A stretch of 64,000 bases of DNA, taken from the NCBI RefSeq assembly GCF_017916475.1, contig NZ_JAFMTB010000001.1, forward strand, positions 1,976,352 through 2,040,351, read 5' to 3'. Under the pieces are notes generated by a model, which did no database searches, was not told the origin of the DNA, and was given only the letters and a program-made list of their open reading frames with translations. This document shows positions 49,087 through 59,887 of this stretch, piece by piece. This DNA is from Patulibacter sp. SYSU D01012 (GTDB lineage Bacteria; Actinomycetota; Thermoleophilia; Solirubrobacterales; Solirubrobacteraceae). Made by a program: the position numbers and the translations under genes. Position 1 is the stretch's first letter; each line of letters opens with the position of its first letter.

Positions 49087-50207
49087 AGACCCGCGGAGCC
49101 ATCATCCAGGCCGTCGGACAGGACTGGGAGGTCGTCGACCTCGAGCTCGGCGAGCCCAACGACCACGAGGTCCTCATCGAGGTGCACGCCTCGGGCCTCT
49201 GCCACTCCGACGCCCACCTGACGGACGGCGACCTGCAGGTCGAGCTGCCGTTCGTCGGCGGCCACGAGGGCGCGGGCATCGTCCGCAAGGTCGGGTCGAA
49301 GGTGACCCGCGTGCAGGTCGGCGACCACGTCTGCACCTCGTTCATCCCCGTCTGCGGCGTCTGCAAGTGGTGCACCACCGGGCGCTCCAACCTGTGCAAG
49401 AACGGCTACCTGATGGAGCAGGGCAAGTCGATGGACGGGACCTACCGGTTCTTCCGCGACGGCCAGGGCCTCGGCGCGCTCTGCCGCCTGGGCACGTTCT
49501 CCGACCACATCGTCTGCTCGGAGCAGCAGGCGATCAAGATCGACGACGACATCCCGCTCGACGTCGCCTGCCTCGTCTCGTGCGGCGTCGCGACCGGCTT
49601 CGGCGCGGCGACGAACGTGGCCGAGGTGAAGCCCGGCGACGTCGTCCTGATCGTCGGCATGGGCGGGGTCGGCGTCAACGCCGTCCAGGGTGCGGCGGCG
49701 GCCGGCGCGACGCACGTCGTCGTGGTCGACCCCGTCGCCTCCAAGCGCGAGCGCGCCGCCGAGTTCGGCGCCACGGCGACGTTCGCCACCATCGCCGAGG
49801 CGCTGCCCTACATCCACGAGCGCACGGAGTGGCAGGGCACCGACGCGACGATCATCACGGTCGACCGCGCGATGGGCGACATCATCGCCGAGGCGTTCCG
49901 CACCGTCGCCAAGTCCGGCTCCTGCGTGCTCGTCGCGCTCGGCCCGGACACCGAGATCATCCCGGTCCACCCGCAGGAGCTGCAGACGATGTCGCGCTCG
50001 ATCAAGGGCGTGATGTTCGGCGACTGCAACCCGATCGCCGACATCCCGAGCCTGCTGGCCCAGTACAAGGCCGGCAAGCTCAAGCTCGACGAGCTCGTCA
50101 CGACGCGCTACCGGATCGACGACATCAACCAGGGCTTCGCCGACATGAAGTCCGGCAAGAACATCCGCGGCGTCCTGATCCACGACCACGCCGCCCCGGC
50201 GGCCTGA
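49083..50207 (+). CDS. NDMA-dependent alcohol dehydrogenase (Rxyl_3153 family, mycofactocin-linked)
   Basis: 374-residue zinc-dependent medium-chain dehydrogenase. Catalytic zinc ligands in SGLCHSDAHL and GGHEGAG, structural-zinc cysteines in CGVCKWCTTGRSNLC, and Rossmann fold VLIVGMGGVGVNAVQGAA. The sequence YLMEQGKSMDGTYRF before the substrate domain is typical of the NDMA-dependent Rxyl_3153 group, whose tightly bound NADH is re-oxidised through mycofactocin or, artificially, by nitroso-dimethylaniline (family knowledge). Its place between a dedicated importer and two aldehyde dehydrogenases suggests oxidation of an imported alcohol. The mft cluster in the same window supports this. Confidence 0.9.
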   Translation: MKTRGAIIQAVGQDWEVVDLELGEPNDHEVLIEVHASGLCHSDAHLTDGDLQVELPFVGGHEGAGIVRKVGSKVTRVQVGDHVCTSFIPVCGVCKWCTTGRSNLCKNGYLMEQGKSMDGTYRFFRDGQGLGALCRLGTFSDHIVCSEQQAIKIDDDIPLDVACLVSCGVATGFGAATNVAEVKPGDVVLIVGMGGVGVNAVQGAAAAGATHVVVVDPVASKRERAAEFGATATFATIAEALPYIHERTEWQGTDATIITVDRAMGDIIAEAFRTVAKSGSCVLVALGPDTEIIPVHPQELQTMSRSIKGVMFGDCNPIADIPSLLAQYKAGKLKLDELVTTRYRIDDINQGFADMKSGKNIRGVLIHDHAAPAA

Positions 50208-50218
50208 GGAGCGAGCGC

Positions 50219-51703
50219 ATGAGCACCCCCGTCGTCTCCCCGCACGCCGACGCTCCCGCGATCGGCGACACCCGCCTGCTCATCGACGGCCAGCGCGTCG
50301 ACGGTGCCGAGGGCCGCACGTTCGACGTCTTCAACCCCGCCACCGGCGAGCTGCTGACGCGCGTGGCCGAGGCCCGCGCCGAGGACGTCGACCGCGCCGT
50401 GAAGGCCGCCCGCCGGGCGTTCGAGTCGGGCCCCTGGCGCGACATGAAGCCGAAGGACCGCGCCGCCATCCTGTGGCGCCTGGGCGACCTGCTGCTCGAG
50501 CACGCCGCCGAGCTCGGCGGCCTCGAGACGCTCGACAACGGCAAGCCGTTCGTGCAGGCCCGGGACGGTGACGTCTCGGCCGCCGCCGGCCTCTTCCACT
50601 ACATGTCGGGCTGGGCGACGAAGCTCGAGGGCGCGACGATCCCGATCTCGTTCCCCGGCAGCTTCCACACCTACACGCGACGCGAGGCCGTCGGCGTGGT
50701 CGGCCTGATCGTGCCGTGGAACTTCCCGCTCACGATCGCGGCGTGGAAGGTCGCCCCGGCGCTCGCCGCGGGCAACACGGTGGTCCTCAAGCCGTCCGAG
50801 GTCACGCCGCTGACGGCCCTGCGCCTGGGCGAGCTGGCTCTCGAGGCCGGGATCCCCGAGGGCGTGCTGAACGTCGTCCCCGGCTTCGGCGCCGAGGCGG
50901 GCGCGGCGCTGACCGCGCACCCGGACGTCGACAAGGTGTCCTTCACGGGCTCCACGGCGACGGGCCGCGCGATCCTGCAGGCCGCCACGGGCAACATCAA
51001 GAAGGTCACCCTGGAGCTCGGCGGCAAGAGCCCCGACATCATCATGGGCGACGCCAACCTCGAGGCGGCCATCCAGGGCGCCGCGGACGGCATCTTCTAC
51101 AACCAGGGCGAGGCCTGCGCGGCCGGCTCGCGCATCTACGCGCACCGCTCGGTCTACGACGAGGTCGTGGCGGGCGTGTCGGCCGCCGCGGAGTCGATCA
51201 CGGTCGGCGACGGCTTCGACCCGTCGTCGTTCATCGGCCCGCTCGTGTCGAAGGAGCACCACCAGAAGGTCACCGGGTACGTCGACCTGGGCCGCGAGGA
51301 GGGCACCGTCGCGGCGGGCGGCACGTACGCCACCGAGGGCGGCTACTACGTGGCGCCGACGGTCTTCACCGACGTCACGGACCAGTCGCGCGTCGTCCGC
51401 GAGGAGATCTTCGGACCCGTCGTCTCCATCCTGCCGTTCGACGACACGGACGAGGTCATCCGCCGCGCGAACGACACGCGCTACGGCCTGACCGCCGGCG
51501 TGTGGACCGAGAGCATCTCGACCGCGCACCGGGTCGCCGACGCGCTGCGCGCCGGCACGGTGTGGGTCAACTGCTACGGCGTGTTCGACGCCGCCATGCC
51601 GTTCGGCGGCTACAAGGAGTCGGGCTGGGGCCGCGAGATGGGCGGCATCGTGCTCGACGACTACACGGAGTCCAAGACGGTCTGCATCCGCCTGGGCGAC
51701 TGA
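50219..51703 (+). CDS. NAD-type aldehyde dehydrogenase, copy 1
   Basis: 494 residues. Cofactor and catalytic elements: VPWNFPLTIAAWKVAPALAAGN, GSTATGR, LELGGKS (general-base Glu), and NQGEACAAGSR with the catalytic Cys; C-terminal AMPFGGYKESGWGREMG. Close to betaine-aldehyde/phenylacetaldehyde dehydrogenase-like families. It lies 11 bases after the alcohol dehydrogenase and plausibly oxidises its product to the acid. A second, similar gene follows 111 bases downstream. ATG 50219 follows GAGGAGCGAG. Confidence 0.92.
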   Translation: MSTPVVSPHADAPAIGDTRLLIDGQRVDGAEGRTFDVFNPATGELLTRVAEARAEDVDRAVKAARRAFESGPWRDMKPKDRAAILWRLGDLLLEHAAELGGLETLDNGKPFVQARDGDVSAAAGLFHYMSGWATKLEGATIPISFPGSFHTYTRREAVGVVGLIVPWNFPLTIAAWKVAPALAAGNTVVLKPSEVTPLTALRLGELALEAGIPEGVLNVVPGFGAEAGAALTAHPDVDKVSFTGSTATGRAILQAATGNIKKVTLELGGKSPDIIMGDANLEAAIQGAADGIFYNQGEACAAGSRIYAHRSVYDEVVAGVSAAAESITVGDGFDPSSFIGPLVSKEHHQKVTGYVDLGREEGTVAAGGTYATEGGYYVAPTVFTDVTDQSRVVREEIFGPVVSILPFDDTDEVIRRANDTRYGLTAGVWTESISTAHRVADALRAGTVWVNCYGVFDAAMPFGGYKESGWGREMGGIVLDDYTESKTVCIRLGD

Positions 51704-51814
51704 CGACCGCGGACCCGGCGGCGCGGCGCGTCCGCGCCCGCCGGCGCCCGACCCCGGCGGCCGCGCCCCGTGCGCGCCCGCCGGCGGCCGTCCCCGTCCC
51801 GACCAGGACCCACC

Positions 51815-53302
51815 ATGACCCTGACCTTCCTGCGGCCCCGCGAGCGGGCGCCCGAGATCGGCGACGTGCGGCTGCTCGTCGACGGTCGCCGCGTCGACGC
51901 GCTCGACGGCGGCACGTATCCCACGACCGACCCCTCCACCGGCACCGTCCTCGCGCAGGTCGCGCGGGCACGCGAGGCCGACGTCGACCTGGCCGTCCGC
52001 GCCGCCCGCCGCGCGCTCGACGACGGGCCGTGGCGCGTGCTGCGCCCGGCCGAGCGGGCCCGCGTCCTCGTCCGGCTGGCCGACCTCGTCGCCACGCACG
52101 CGGACGAGCTCGCCGGTCTGGAGACGCTCGACAACGGCAAGACCTTCGTCACCGCCCGAGCGGTCGACGTGGCCGGCGCCGTCGACCTGCTGCACTACAT
52201 GGCCGGGTGGGTGACGAAGCTCGGCGGCGCGACCGTGCCCGTGTCCGCACCGGGCGGCCACCACGTCTTCACCCGGCGCCAGCCGATCGGCGTCGTCGGC
52301 GCGATCGTGCCGTGGAACTACCCGCTCGGCCAGGCCGTGTGGAAGGTCGCGCCCGCGCTGGCGGCCGGCAACGCCGTCGTCCTCAAGCCGGCCGAGCAGA
52401 CGCCGCTGAGCGCGCTGCGGCTGGGCGAGCTGGCGCTCGAGGCCGGCGTCCCGCCCGGCGTGCTCAACGTCGTGCCGGGCCTCGGCCACGACGCCGGCGC
52501 GGCGCTCGCGGCGCACCCGCTCGTCGACAAGGTGGCCTTCACCGGCTCGACCGAGACGGGCCGCGCCATCATCCGGGCGGCCGGCGGCAACCTGAAGAAG
52601 GTGTCGCTCGAGCTCGGCGGCAAGAGCCCGAACGTCGTCTTCGCCGACGCCGACCTGGAGGCCGCGATCCAGGGCGCGGCGGACGGCATCTTCTTCAACC
52701 AGGGCGAGGTCTGCACCGCGGGCTCGCGCCTGTACGTCCAGGAGGCCGTGCACGACGAGGTCGTCGCCGGCCTGGTCGCGGCGGCGCGGCGCCTGCGCAT
52801 CGGCGACGGCTTCGACGAGCGCACCGACGTCGGCCCGCTCGTCTCGCGCGAGCACCGCGACGCGGTGTGCCGGCACGTCGAGGCCGGGGTGGCCGCCGGC
52901 GCCGAGCTCGCGACGGGCGGCCGCCGCGTCGGCGACGCCGGCTGGTTCCTCGAGCCGACCGTCTTCACGGGCGCGCGGGCCGAGATGCCGCTCGTGCGCG
53001 AGGAGATCTTCGGGCCCGTCGTGGCGGTCCTGCCGTTCCGCGACGTCGACGACGTGGTCGCCGCGGCGAACGACAGCCGCTTCGGCCTGGCCGCGGGCGT
53101 CTGGACCGGCAACGTCGGGACGGCGCACCGGATGGCCGCCGCCCTGCGCGCCGGCACGGTGTGGGTCAACTGCTACGGGGTCTTCGACGCCGCGATGCCG
53201 TTCGGCGGCATCCGCGAGTCGGGGTGGGGCAAGGAGATGGGCCGCGCGGTCCTCGACGACCTGACCGAGCACAAGACCGTCTGCGTGCGGGTGGCGGCAT
53301 GA
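51815..53302 (+). CDS. NAD-type aldehyde dehydrogenase, copy 2
   Basis: 495 residues, clearly a paralogue of the previous gene: VPWNYPLGQAVWKVAPALAAGN, GSTETGR, LELGGKSPN, NQGEVCTAGSR with the catalytic Cys, and AMPFGGIRESGWGKEMG. The substitutions around the substrate channel (for example EACAAG to EVCTAG) suggest a different aldehyde. The 111-base gap before it is GC-rich with inverted GGC/GCC runs and may hold processing or partial termination sites. ATG 51815 follows AGGA. The stop overlaps the second GntR gene (ATGA). Confidence 0.91.
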   Translation: MTLTFLRPRERAPEIGDVRLLVDGRRVDALDGGTYPTTDPSTGTVLAQVARAREADVDLAVRAARRALDDGPWRVLRPAERARVLVRLADLVATHADELAGLETLDNGKTFVTARAVDVAGAVDLLHYMAGWVTKLGGATVPVSAPGGHHVFTRRQPIGVVGAIVPWNYPLGQAVWKVAPALAAGNAVVLKPAEQTPLSALRLGELALEAGVPPGVLNVVPGLGHDAGAALAAHPLVDKVAFTGSTETGRAIIRAAGGNLKKVSLELGGKSPNVVFADADLEAAIQGAADGIFFNQGEVCTAGSRLYVQEAVHDEVVAGLVAAARRLRIGDGFDERTDVGPLVSREHRDAVCRHVEAGVAAGAELATGGRRVGDAGWFLEPTVFTGARAEMPLVREEIFGPVVAVLPFRDVDDVVAAANDSRFGLAAGVWTGNVGTAHRMAAALRAGTVWVNCYGVFDAAMPFGGIRESGWGKEMGRAVLDDLTEHKTVCVRVAA

Positions 53303-53991
53303 GCACCCGCGGCAACGGCGCCGACGCGATCGACCGCGTCGGCCACACGCTGACGGACAAGGTCGAGGCCGTCCTGCGCGACCAGATCGTGCGGGGCGAG
53401 CGGCGTCCCGAGGAGCGGCTGAACGAGGTCGAGATCGCCGCCGACCTGGGCGTCAGCCGCGGGCCGGTGCGCGAGGCGATGCAGCGCCTGGCGCGCGACG
53501 GCCTGGTGCGCATCGAGTCGCACCGCGGCGCGTTCGTGCGGGCGCTCGACGCGGGCGAGGTGCGGCAGCTCTTCGAGGTCCGCAGCTCGCTCGAGTGCCG
53601 CGCCGCTGCGCTCGCGGCCGAGCGCGCCGGGACGGACGAGGTCGTCGCGCTGCGCGCCTTCCTCGACACCTCGCAGCGGGCCGTCACGGAGGGCGAGGAG
53701 CCGCACTACCCGGAGCGCCTGGACCTGCACGAGCTGATCGTGCGGTGCGGACGCAACGCCGCGCTCGAGCGGTACCTCCAGCTCATCAACCAGGAGCTGA
53801 AGCTCGTCCGCGCCCGCTCCGGGTTCCAGGTCGTCCGGGCGCCGAAGGCGCTCGAGGAGCACGAGCGGATCGTCGAGGCCATCGCGGCCCGCGATCCGGA
53901 CGCGGCGGTCGCCGCGATGCGCGTCCACATGCAATCGGCGCTCCACAGCACCCTCGGGCTGCTGCGCGCGCCGGAGAACGGAGAACGATGA
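53299..53991 (+). CDS. GntR-family regulator (FCD subfamily), copy 2
   Basis: 230 residues with the same architecture as the regulator at 40147-40827. The recognition region LNEVEIAADLGVSRGPVREAMQRLARDGLV is almost identical in both, so both should bind the same operator, while the FCD ligand domains differ (DLHELIVRCGRNAALERYLQLINQELKLV and EEHERIVEAIAARDPD). It is embedded in the plus-strand operon, overlapping aldehyde dehydrogenase 2 and the first SDR by four bases each. Two regulators with one DNA site and different ligands would let the operon integrate two signals (inference). Confidence 0.88.
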   Translation: MSTRGNGADAIDRVGHTLTDKVEAVLRDQIVRGERRPEERLNEVEIAADLGVSRGPVREAMQRLARDGLVRIESHRGAFVRALDAGEVRQLFEVRSSLECRAAALAAERAGTDEVVALRAFLDTSQRAVTEGEEPHYPERLDLHELIVRCGRNAALERYLQLINQELKLVRARSGFQVVRAPKALEEHERIVEAIAARDPDAAVAAMRVHMQSALHSTLGLLRAPENGER

Positions 53992-54728
53992 ATCTGCAGG
54001 GCAAGACCGTGGTCGTCACCGGCGCCGGATCCGGCATCGGGCGGGCGTGCGTGGAGCGGTTCCGAACGGCGGGCGCGAACGTCGAGGCGTGGGACCTGGC
54101 CCCGGCGGACGGCCCCGCGCCGGAGGGCGTCGAGCGGCGGCAGGTGGACGTGTCGTCGGCCGCGTCGGTCGAGGCCGCCGCCGCGCAGGCGGGCAACCGC
54201 TGGGGCGGCGTCGACGCGCTCGTCAACTGCGCGGGGATCATCACGCCGAACCTGCCCGCGGAGCAGGTCGACCCGGCCGACTACCAGCGCAACTTCGACG
54301 TCAACCTGATGGGCGTCGTCCACACGACCCGCGTCCTGCAGCCGCTGCTCGCGGAGCGCCGCGGGGCGATCGTGAACGTCGCGTCGCAGGCGGCGCTCGT
54401 CTGCCTGCCGCACCAGTCGGCGTACTCGGCGCTGAAGGGCGCGGTCGCCGCGCTGACCCGCTCGCTGGCGATCGACTGGGCGGCCGCGGGCATCCGCGTC
54501 AACGCCGTCTGCCCCGGGTTCACGCGCACGCCGATGGCGGCGGGGCAGATGACGCCCGAGCTGGAGGCCGCGGTGTCGCGCCGGGTGCCGCTCGGCCGCG
54601 TGTTCGAGCCCGAAGAGATCGCCGGCAGCATCCTCTTCCTCGCCTCCGACCTGGCGTCCGCGGTGACGGGCGTGGTGCTGCCCGTCGACGGCGGCTGGAC
54701 GGCGGGCGAGCCCGCCCTGCCGATGTGA
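53988..54728 (+). CDS. Short-chain dehydrogenase/reductase, copy 1
   Basis: 246-residue classical SDR: cofactor motif TGAGSGIG (residues 11-18), NCAG in LVNCAGI, and the catalytic Ser...YxxxK set in IVNVASQAA and YSALKGAVAAL. The Asp after the second strand (EAWDLA) favours NAD(H). It lacks the insertion of the mycofactocin-coupled SDR family, so it should use free nucleotide. Coupled to the GntR gene by ATGA. Substrate unknown. Confidence 0.88.
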   Translation: MNLQGKTVVVTGAGSGIGRACVERFRTAGANVEAWDLAPADGPAPEGVERRQVDVSSAASVEAAAAQAGNRWGGVDALVNCAGIITPNLPAEQVDPADYQRNFDVNLMGVVHTTRVLQPLLAERRGAIVNVASQAALVCLPHQSAYSALKGAVAALTRSLAIDWAAAGIRVNAVCPGFTRTPMAAGQMTPELEAAVSRRVPLGRVFEPEEIAGSILFLASDLASAVTGVVLPVDGGWTAGEPALPM

Positions 54729-54739
54729 GCGCCGCCGCC

Positions 54740-55504
54740 ATGCGCTTCCAGGACCAGATCGCCCTCGTCACGGGGGCCGGGACCGGCATCGGCCGGGGCG
54801 CCGCCGAGCGGCTCGCCGCCGAGGGCGCGCGCGTCGTGCTCGTCGGCCGCCGCCGCGAGCCGCTCGAGGAGGTCGCCGCGGCCATCGGCGACCGCGCCGT
54901 CGTGCTGCCGCTCGACGTCGCGTCCGCTGACGCGGTGCGCGCCACGCTGCCCGCGGCGCTCGACGAGCACGGCGTGCCCGACGTCGTCGTGCACGCCGCG
55001 GGCCAGACCGTCGTCGGCGCGCTGCACGAGCTCGACGACGCCGCGTGGGACCGCCAGATGGACGTCAACCTGCGCAGCATCCACGCGCTCACCCGGGTGC
55101 TGTGGGCCCCGATGGTCGCCCGCGGCGGCGGCGCGGTGGTCAACGTCGCGTCGACCGCGTCGTTCGCCGCGTTCCCGCAGGACGCCGCGTACGTGGCGTC
55201 GAAGGGCGCCGTGCTGGCGCTGACGAAGGCGATGGCCCTGGACGGGGCGCCCGTCGGCATCCGGGTCAACGCCGTCTGCCCGGGGTACATCGACACGCCC
55301 AACCTGCGCGGGTACTTCGACGCGCAGGACGACCCGCAGGCGGCGGCCGGCATGGCGGCGTCCGCCGCGCCGCTCGGCCGGATGGGCACCCCGGACGACA
55401 TCGCCGCGGCGATCGCGTTCCTCGCGTCCGCCGACGCGGCGTTCGTCACGGGCGCGTCGCTCCTCGTCGACGGCGGCGTCCTGGCCCGGGTGCCGGTCGC
55501 ATGA
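54740..55504 (+). CDS. Short-chain dehydrogenase/reductase, copy 2
   Basis: 254 residues: TGAGTGIG cofactor motif, HAAG in VVHAAGQT, VVNVASTAS, and catalytic YVASKGAVLAL. The Arg pair after strand 2 (GRRREP) favours NADP(H), unlike copy 1. ATG 54740 was taken as the start; GTG 54725, which overlaps the previous stop (GTGA), would add five residues and is equally plausible. It ends overlapping the LLM flavoprotein start (ATGA). Confidence 0.87.
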   Translation: MRFQDQIALVTGAGTGIGRGAAERLAAEGARVVLVGRRREPLEEVAAAIGDRAVVLPLDVASADAVRATLPAALDEHGVPDVVVHAAGQTVVGALHELDDAAWDRQMDVNLRSIHALTRVLWAPMVARGGGAVVNVASTASFAAFPQDAAYVASKGAVLALTKAMALDGAPVGIRVNAVCPGYIDTPNLRGYFDAQDDPQAAAGMAASAAPLGRMGTPDDIAAAIAFLASADAAFVTGASLLVDGGVLARVPVA

Positions 55505-56529
55505 GCGCCCCCGACTTCTGCGTCGGCCTGCACCCGGACCGCCCGATCGGCGAGGTCGCCGACTTGGCCGTCGAGGCCGAGCGGCTCGGCTTCCCCGGCG
55601 TGTGGATCGCCGACTCGCAGAGCCTCTTCCGCGACGTCTACACCGCGCTGACGGTCGTCGCCGAGCGGACGGAACACATCCGCCTGGGCACCGGCGTGAC
55701 GAACCCCGTCACCCGGCACCCCGCCGTCATCGCCGGCGCGATCGGGACGGTGGCCGAGCACGCTGCCGGCCGCGAGGTGCGCCTGGGCATCGGCACGGGG
55801 GAGACCGCGGTCGAGTCGATCGGCCGTAAGCGGGCGACGATCAAGCGCATGGAGGAGACCGCGCGCGTGATCCGCGGCCTGCACGCCGGCGAGACGGTGC
55901 CGTACGAGGACGCCGAGCTGCGGCTCGACTGGCCGGCGCCGCGGGTGCCGGTGGTGTTCGCGTCGAGCGGGCCGCGGTCGCTCACCGCCGCCGGGCGCTC
56001 CGCCGACGGGGTGTACCTGAAGCTCGGCATCCACCCGGACGTCCTGCGCTACGCGCTCGACCACGTGGCCGCGGGCCGCGCCGAGGCCGGCCGAACGCTG
56101 GAGGGCTTCCACGTCCAGGCGATGCTGCCGGTCGCGGTGGACGACGCCGACCCGGCCGCCGCGCGGGACGAGGTGCGCGGCACGGCGGCGGCGATCGCGC
56201 GCGCCGCGGTGCGGGCCATCCCGGCGGACGACCTGCCGGCCGAGCTGGGGGAGACGATCGCCGAGCTCGAGCGCGTCTCGTCCGAGGCCCGCGCGCGGCA
56301 GAGCTACGTCGAGTGGCTGCACAGCCCGGAGTACGCGGCGCTGATCCCCGACGTCATCGTCGAGCACTTCGCGATCGCGGGGACGGCGGAGGAGGTGGCG
56401 TCGCGGGTCGCGGCGCTCGGCGACCACGGGATCACCGAGGTCATCGCGCCGATCACCATGCCCGACCCGCGTCCGACGCTGCGCGCCATCGGCGAGACCG
56501 TCCTGCCGCGCCTGCGCGGGGCCGCCTGA
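55501..56529 (+). CDS. LLM-class flavin-dependent oxidoreductase (F420-type)
   Basis: 342 residues of the luciferase-like TIM barrel: GVWIADSQSLFRDVYTALTVVAERTEHIRLGTGVTNPVTRHPAVIAGAIGT. These segments match the F420-dependent methylene-tetrahydromethanopterin reductase-like branch, which uses F420H2 rather than FMN/NADH; actinobacteria usually make F420, but no cofactor gene is seen here. It is the last gene of the plus-strand catabolic operon. A role in the first or last reductive step is possible; substrate unknown. Confidence 0.85.
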   Translation: MSAPDFCVGLHPDRPIGEVADLAVEAERLGFPGVWIADSQSLFRDVYTALTVVAERTEHIRLGTGVTNPVTRHPAVIAGAIGTVAEHAAGREVRLGIGTGETAVESIGRKRATIKRMEETARVIRGLHAGETVPYEDAELRLDWPAPRVPVVFASSGPRSLTAAGRSADGVYLKLGIHPDVLRYALDHVAAGRAEAGRTLEGFHVQAMLPVAVDDADPAAARDEVRGTAAAIARAAVRAIPADDLPAELGETIAELERVSSEARARQSYVEWLHSPEYAALIPDVIVEHFAIAGTAEEVASRVAALGDHGITEVIAPITMPDPRPTLRAIGETVLPRLRGAA

Positions 56530-56593
56530 GCCCGGGTGGCGCGGGTCCGCCTCGTCCCGCGCGGGGCGGGGCGGCACCCTCCGGCCCAGCTCC

Positions 56594-56599
56594 TATCCT
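56594..56599 (+). promoter_or_regulatory. -10-like element TATCCT, leaderless start of pcrA
   Basis: TATCCT ends six bases before GTG 56606. It separates the housekeeping block from the catabolic operon. Confidence 0.5.
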
Positions 56600-56605
56600 C
56601 GATGG

Positions 56606-58981
<2,376 letters not shown>

Positions 58982-59007
58982 GCCGGCCGGATCGCCCCGC
59001 CACCGGC

Positions 59008-59013
59008 TAGCCT
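59008..59013 (+). promoter_or_regulatory. -10-like element TAGCCT, leaderless start of folD
   Basis: TAGCCT ends seven bases before GTG 59021 and is identical to the elements of gltX and the queuosine-salvage gene. Confidence 0.45.
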
Positions 59014-59020
59014 GCCGGGG

Positions 59021-59887
59021 GTGTCCGGCACGATCATCGACGGCAAGCAGGTAGCGGCGGAGGTCCGCGGCGAGGTCGCCGCCGACGTCGCCGCGTTCGT
59101 GGAGCGCTACGGCCGCGCGCCGGGCCTGGCGACGATCCTCGTGGGCGAGGATCCCGCGAGCGCCGTCTACGTCGGCGGCAAGCAGCGCGCGTGCAAGGAA
59201 GTCGGCCTCCAGGGCTTCGACCACCGCCTGCCCGCCGACGCCACGCGCGAGCAGGTCGTCGCGCTCATCGACGAGCTGAACGCCGACGAGCGCGTCAGCG
59301 GCATCATCTGCCAGCTGCCCGTCCCGGCCCACCTGGACGGCGTCGAGCTGACGAACCTGATCGCCGCCGAGAAGGACGTCGACGGCCTGACCGTCGCGTC
59401 CGCCGGCCGCCTGGCGCTCGGCCTGCCGGGCCTGCGTCCGTGCACGCCCGCGGGCGTCATCCGCCTGCTCGACCACGCCGGCGTGGAGCTGCAGGGCACC
59501 GAGGCGGTCGTCATCGGCCGTTCCAACCTGTTCGGCAAGCCGATGGGTCAGCTGCTGCTGCAGCGCAACGCGACGGTGACGACCGCCCACTCGCGCACGA
59601 CCGACCTGCCGGCCGTGGCCGCGCGCGCCGACGTGCTGATCGTCGCCGTCGGCCGCGCCCAGATGGTCCAGTCCGACTGGGTCAAGCCGGGCGCCACCGT
59701 CATCGACGTCGGCATGAACCGCCTCGAGGGCGGCACGCTCGTCGGCGACGTCGACTTCGACGCCGTCGCCCCGGTCGCGGGCGCCATCACGCCCGTCCCC
59801 GGCGGCGTCGGGCCGATGACGATCGCCAAGCTGCTGGCCAACACGGTGCAGGCGGCGCGGATGCAGGCGGGCGAGGAGCCGAAGTGA
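59021..59887 (+). CDS. folD: Bifunctional methylene-THF dehydrogenase / methenyl-THF cyclohydrolase FolD
   Basis: 288 residues. Catalytic Lys in the YVGGKQ motif, QLPVPAHLDG, the cofactor segment VIGRSNLFGKPMGQLLLQRNATVTTAHSRT, and the family C-terminus PVPGGVGPMTIAKLLANTVQA. FolD interconverts methylene-, methenyl- and formyl-tetrahydrofolate for purine and one-carbon metabolism. GTG 59021. It is coupled to the following small membrane protein gene by a GTGA overlap. Confidence 0.95.
   Translation: MSGTIIDGKQVAAEVRGEVAADVAAFVERYGRAPGLATILVGEDPASAVYVGGKQRACKEVGLQGFDHRLPADATREQVVALIDELNADERVSGIICQLPVPAHLDGVELTNLIAAEKDVDGLTVASAGRLALGLPGLRPCTPAGVIRLLDHAGVELQGTEAVVIGRSNLFGKPMGQLLLQRNATVTTAHSRTTDLPAVAARADVLIVAVGRAQMVQSDWVKPGATVIDVGMNRLEGGTLVGDVDFDAVAPVAGAITPVPGGVGPMTIAKLLANTVQAARMQAGEEPK

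Noticed and set aside
53988..55504. The two SDR genes as mycofactocin-coupled SDRs
   Set aside because: They have compact classical SDR sequences without the characteristic insertion of that family.
34830..56529. Rut-type pyrimidine catabolism, because of the Rid, isochorismatase-fold and LLM genes
   Set aside because: The genes are scattered among others, the LLM protein is F420-like rather than RutA-like, and the amidase resembles carbamoylsarcosine or maleamate amidases rather than RutB.
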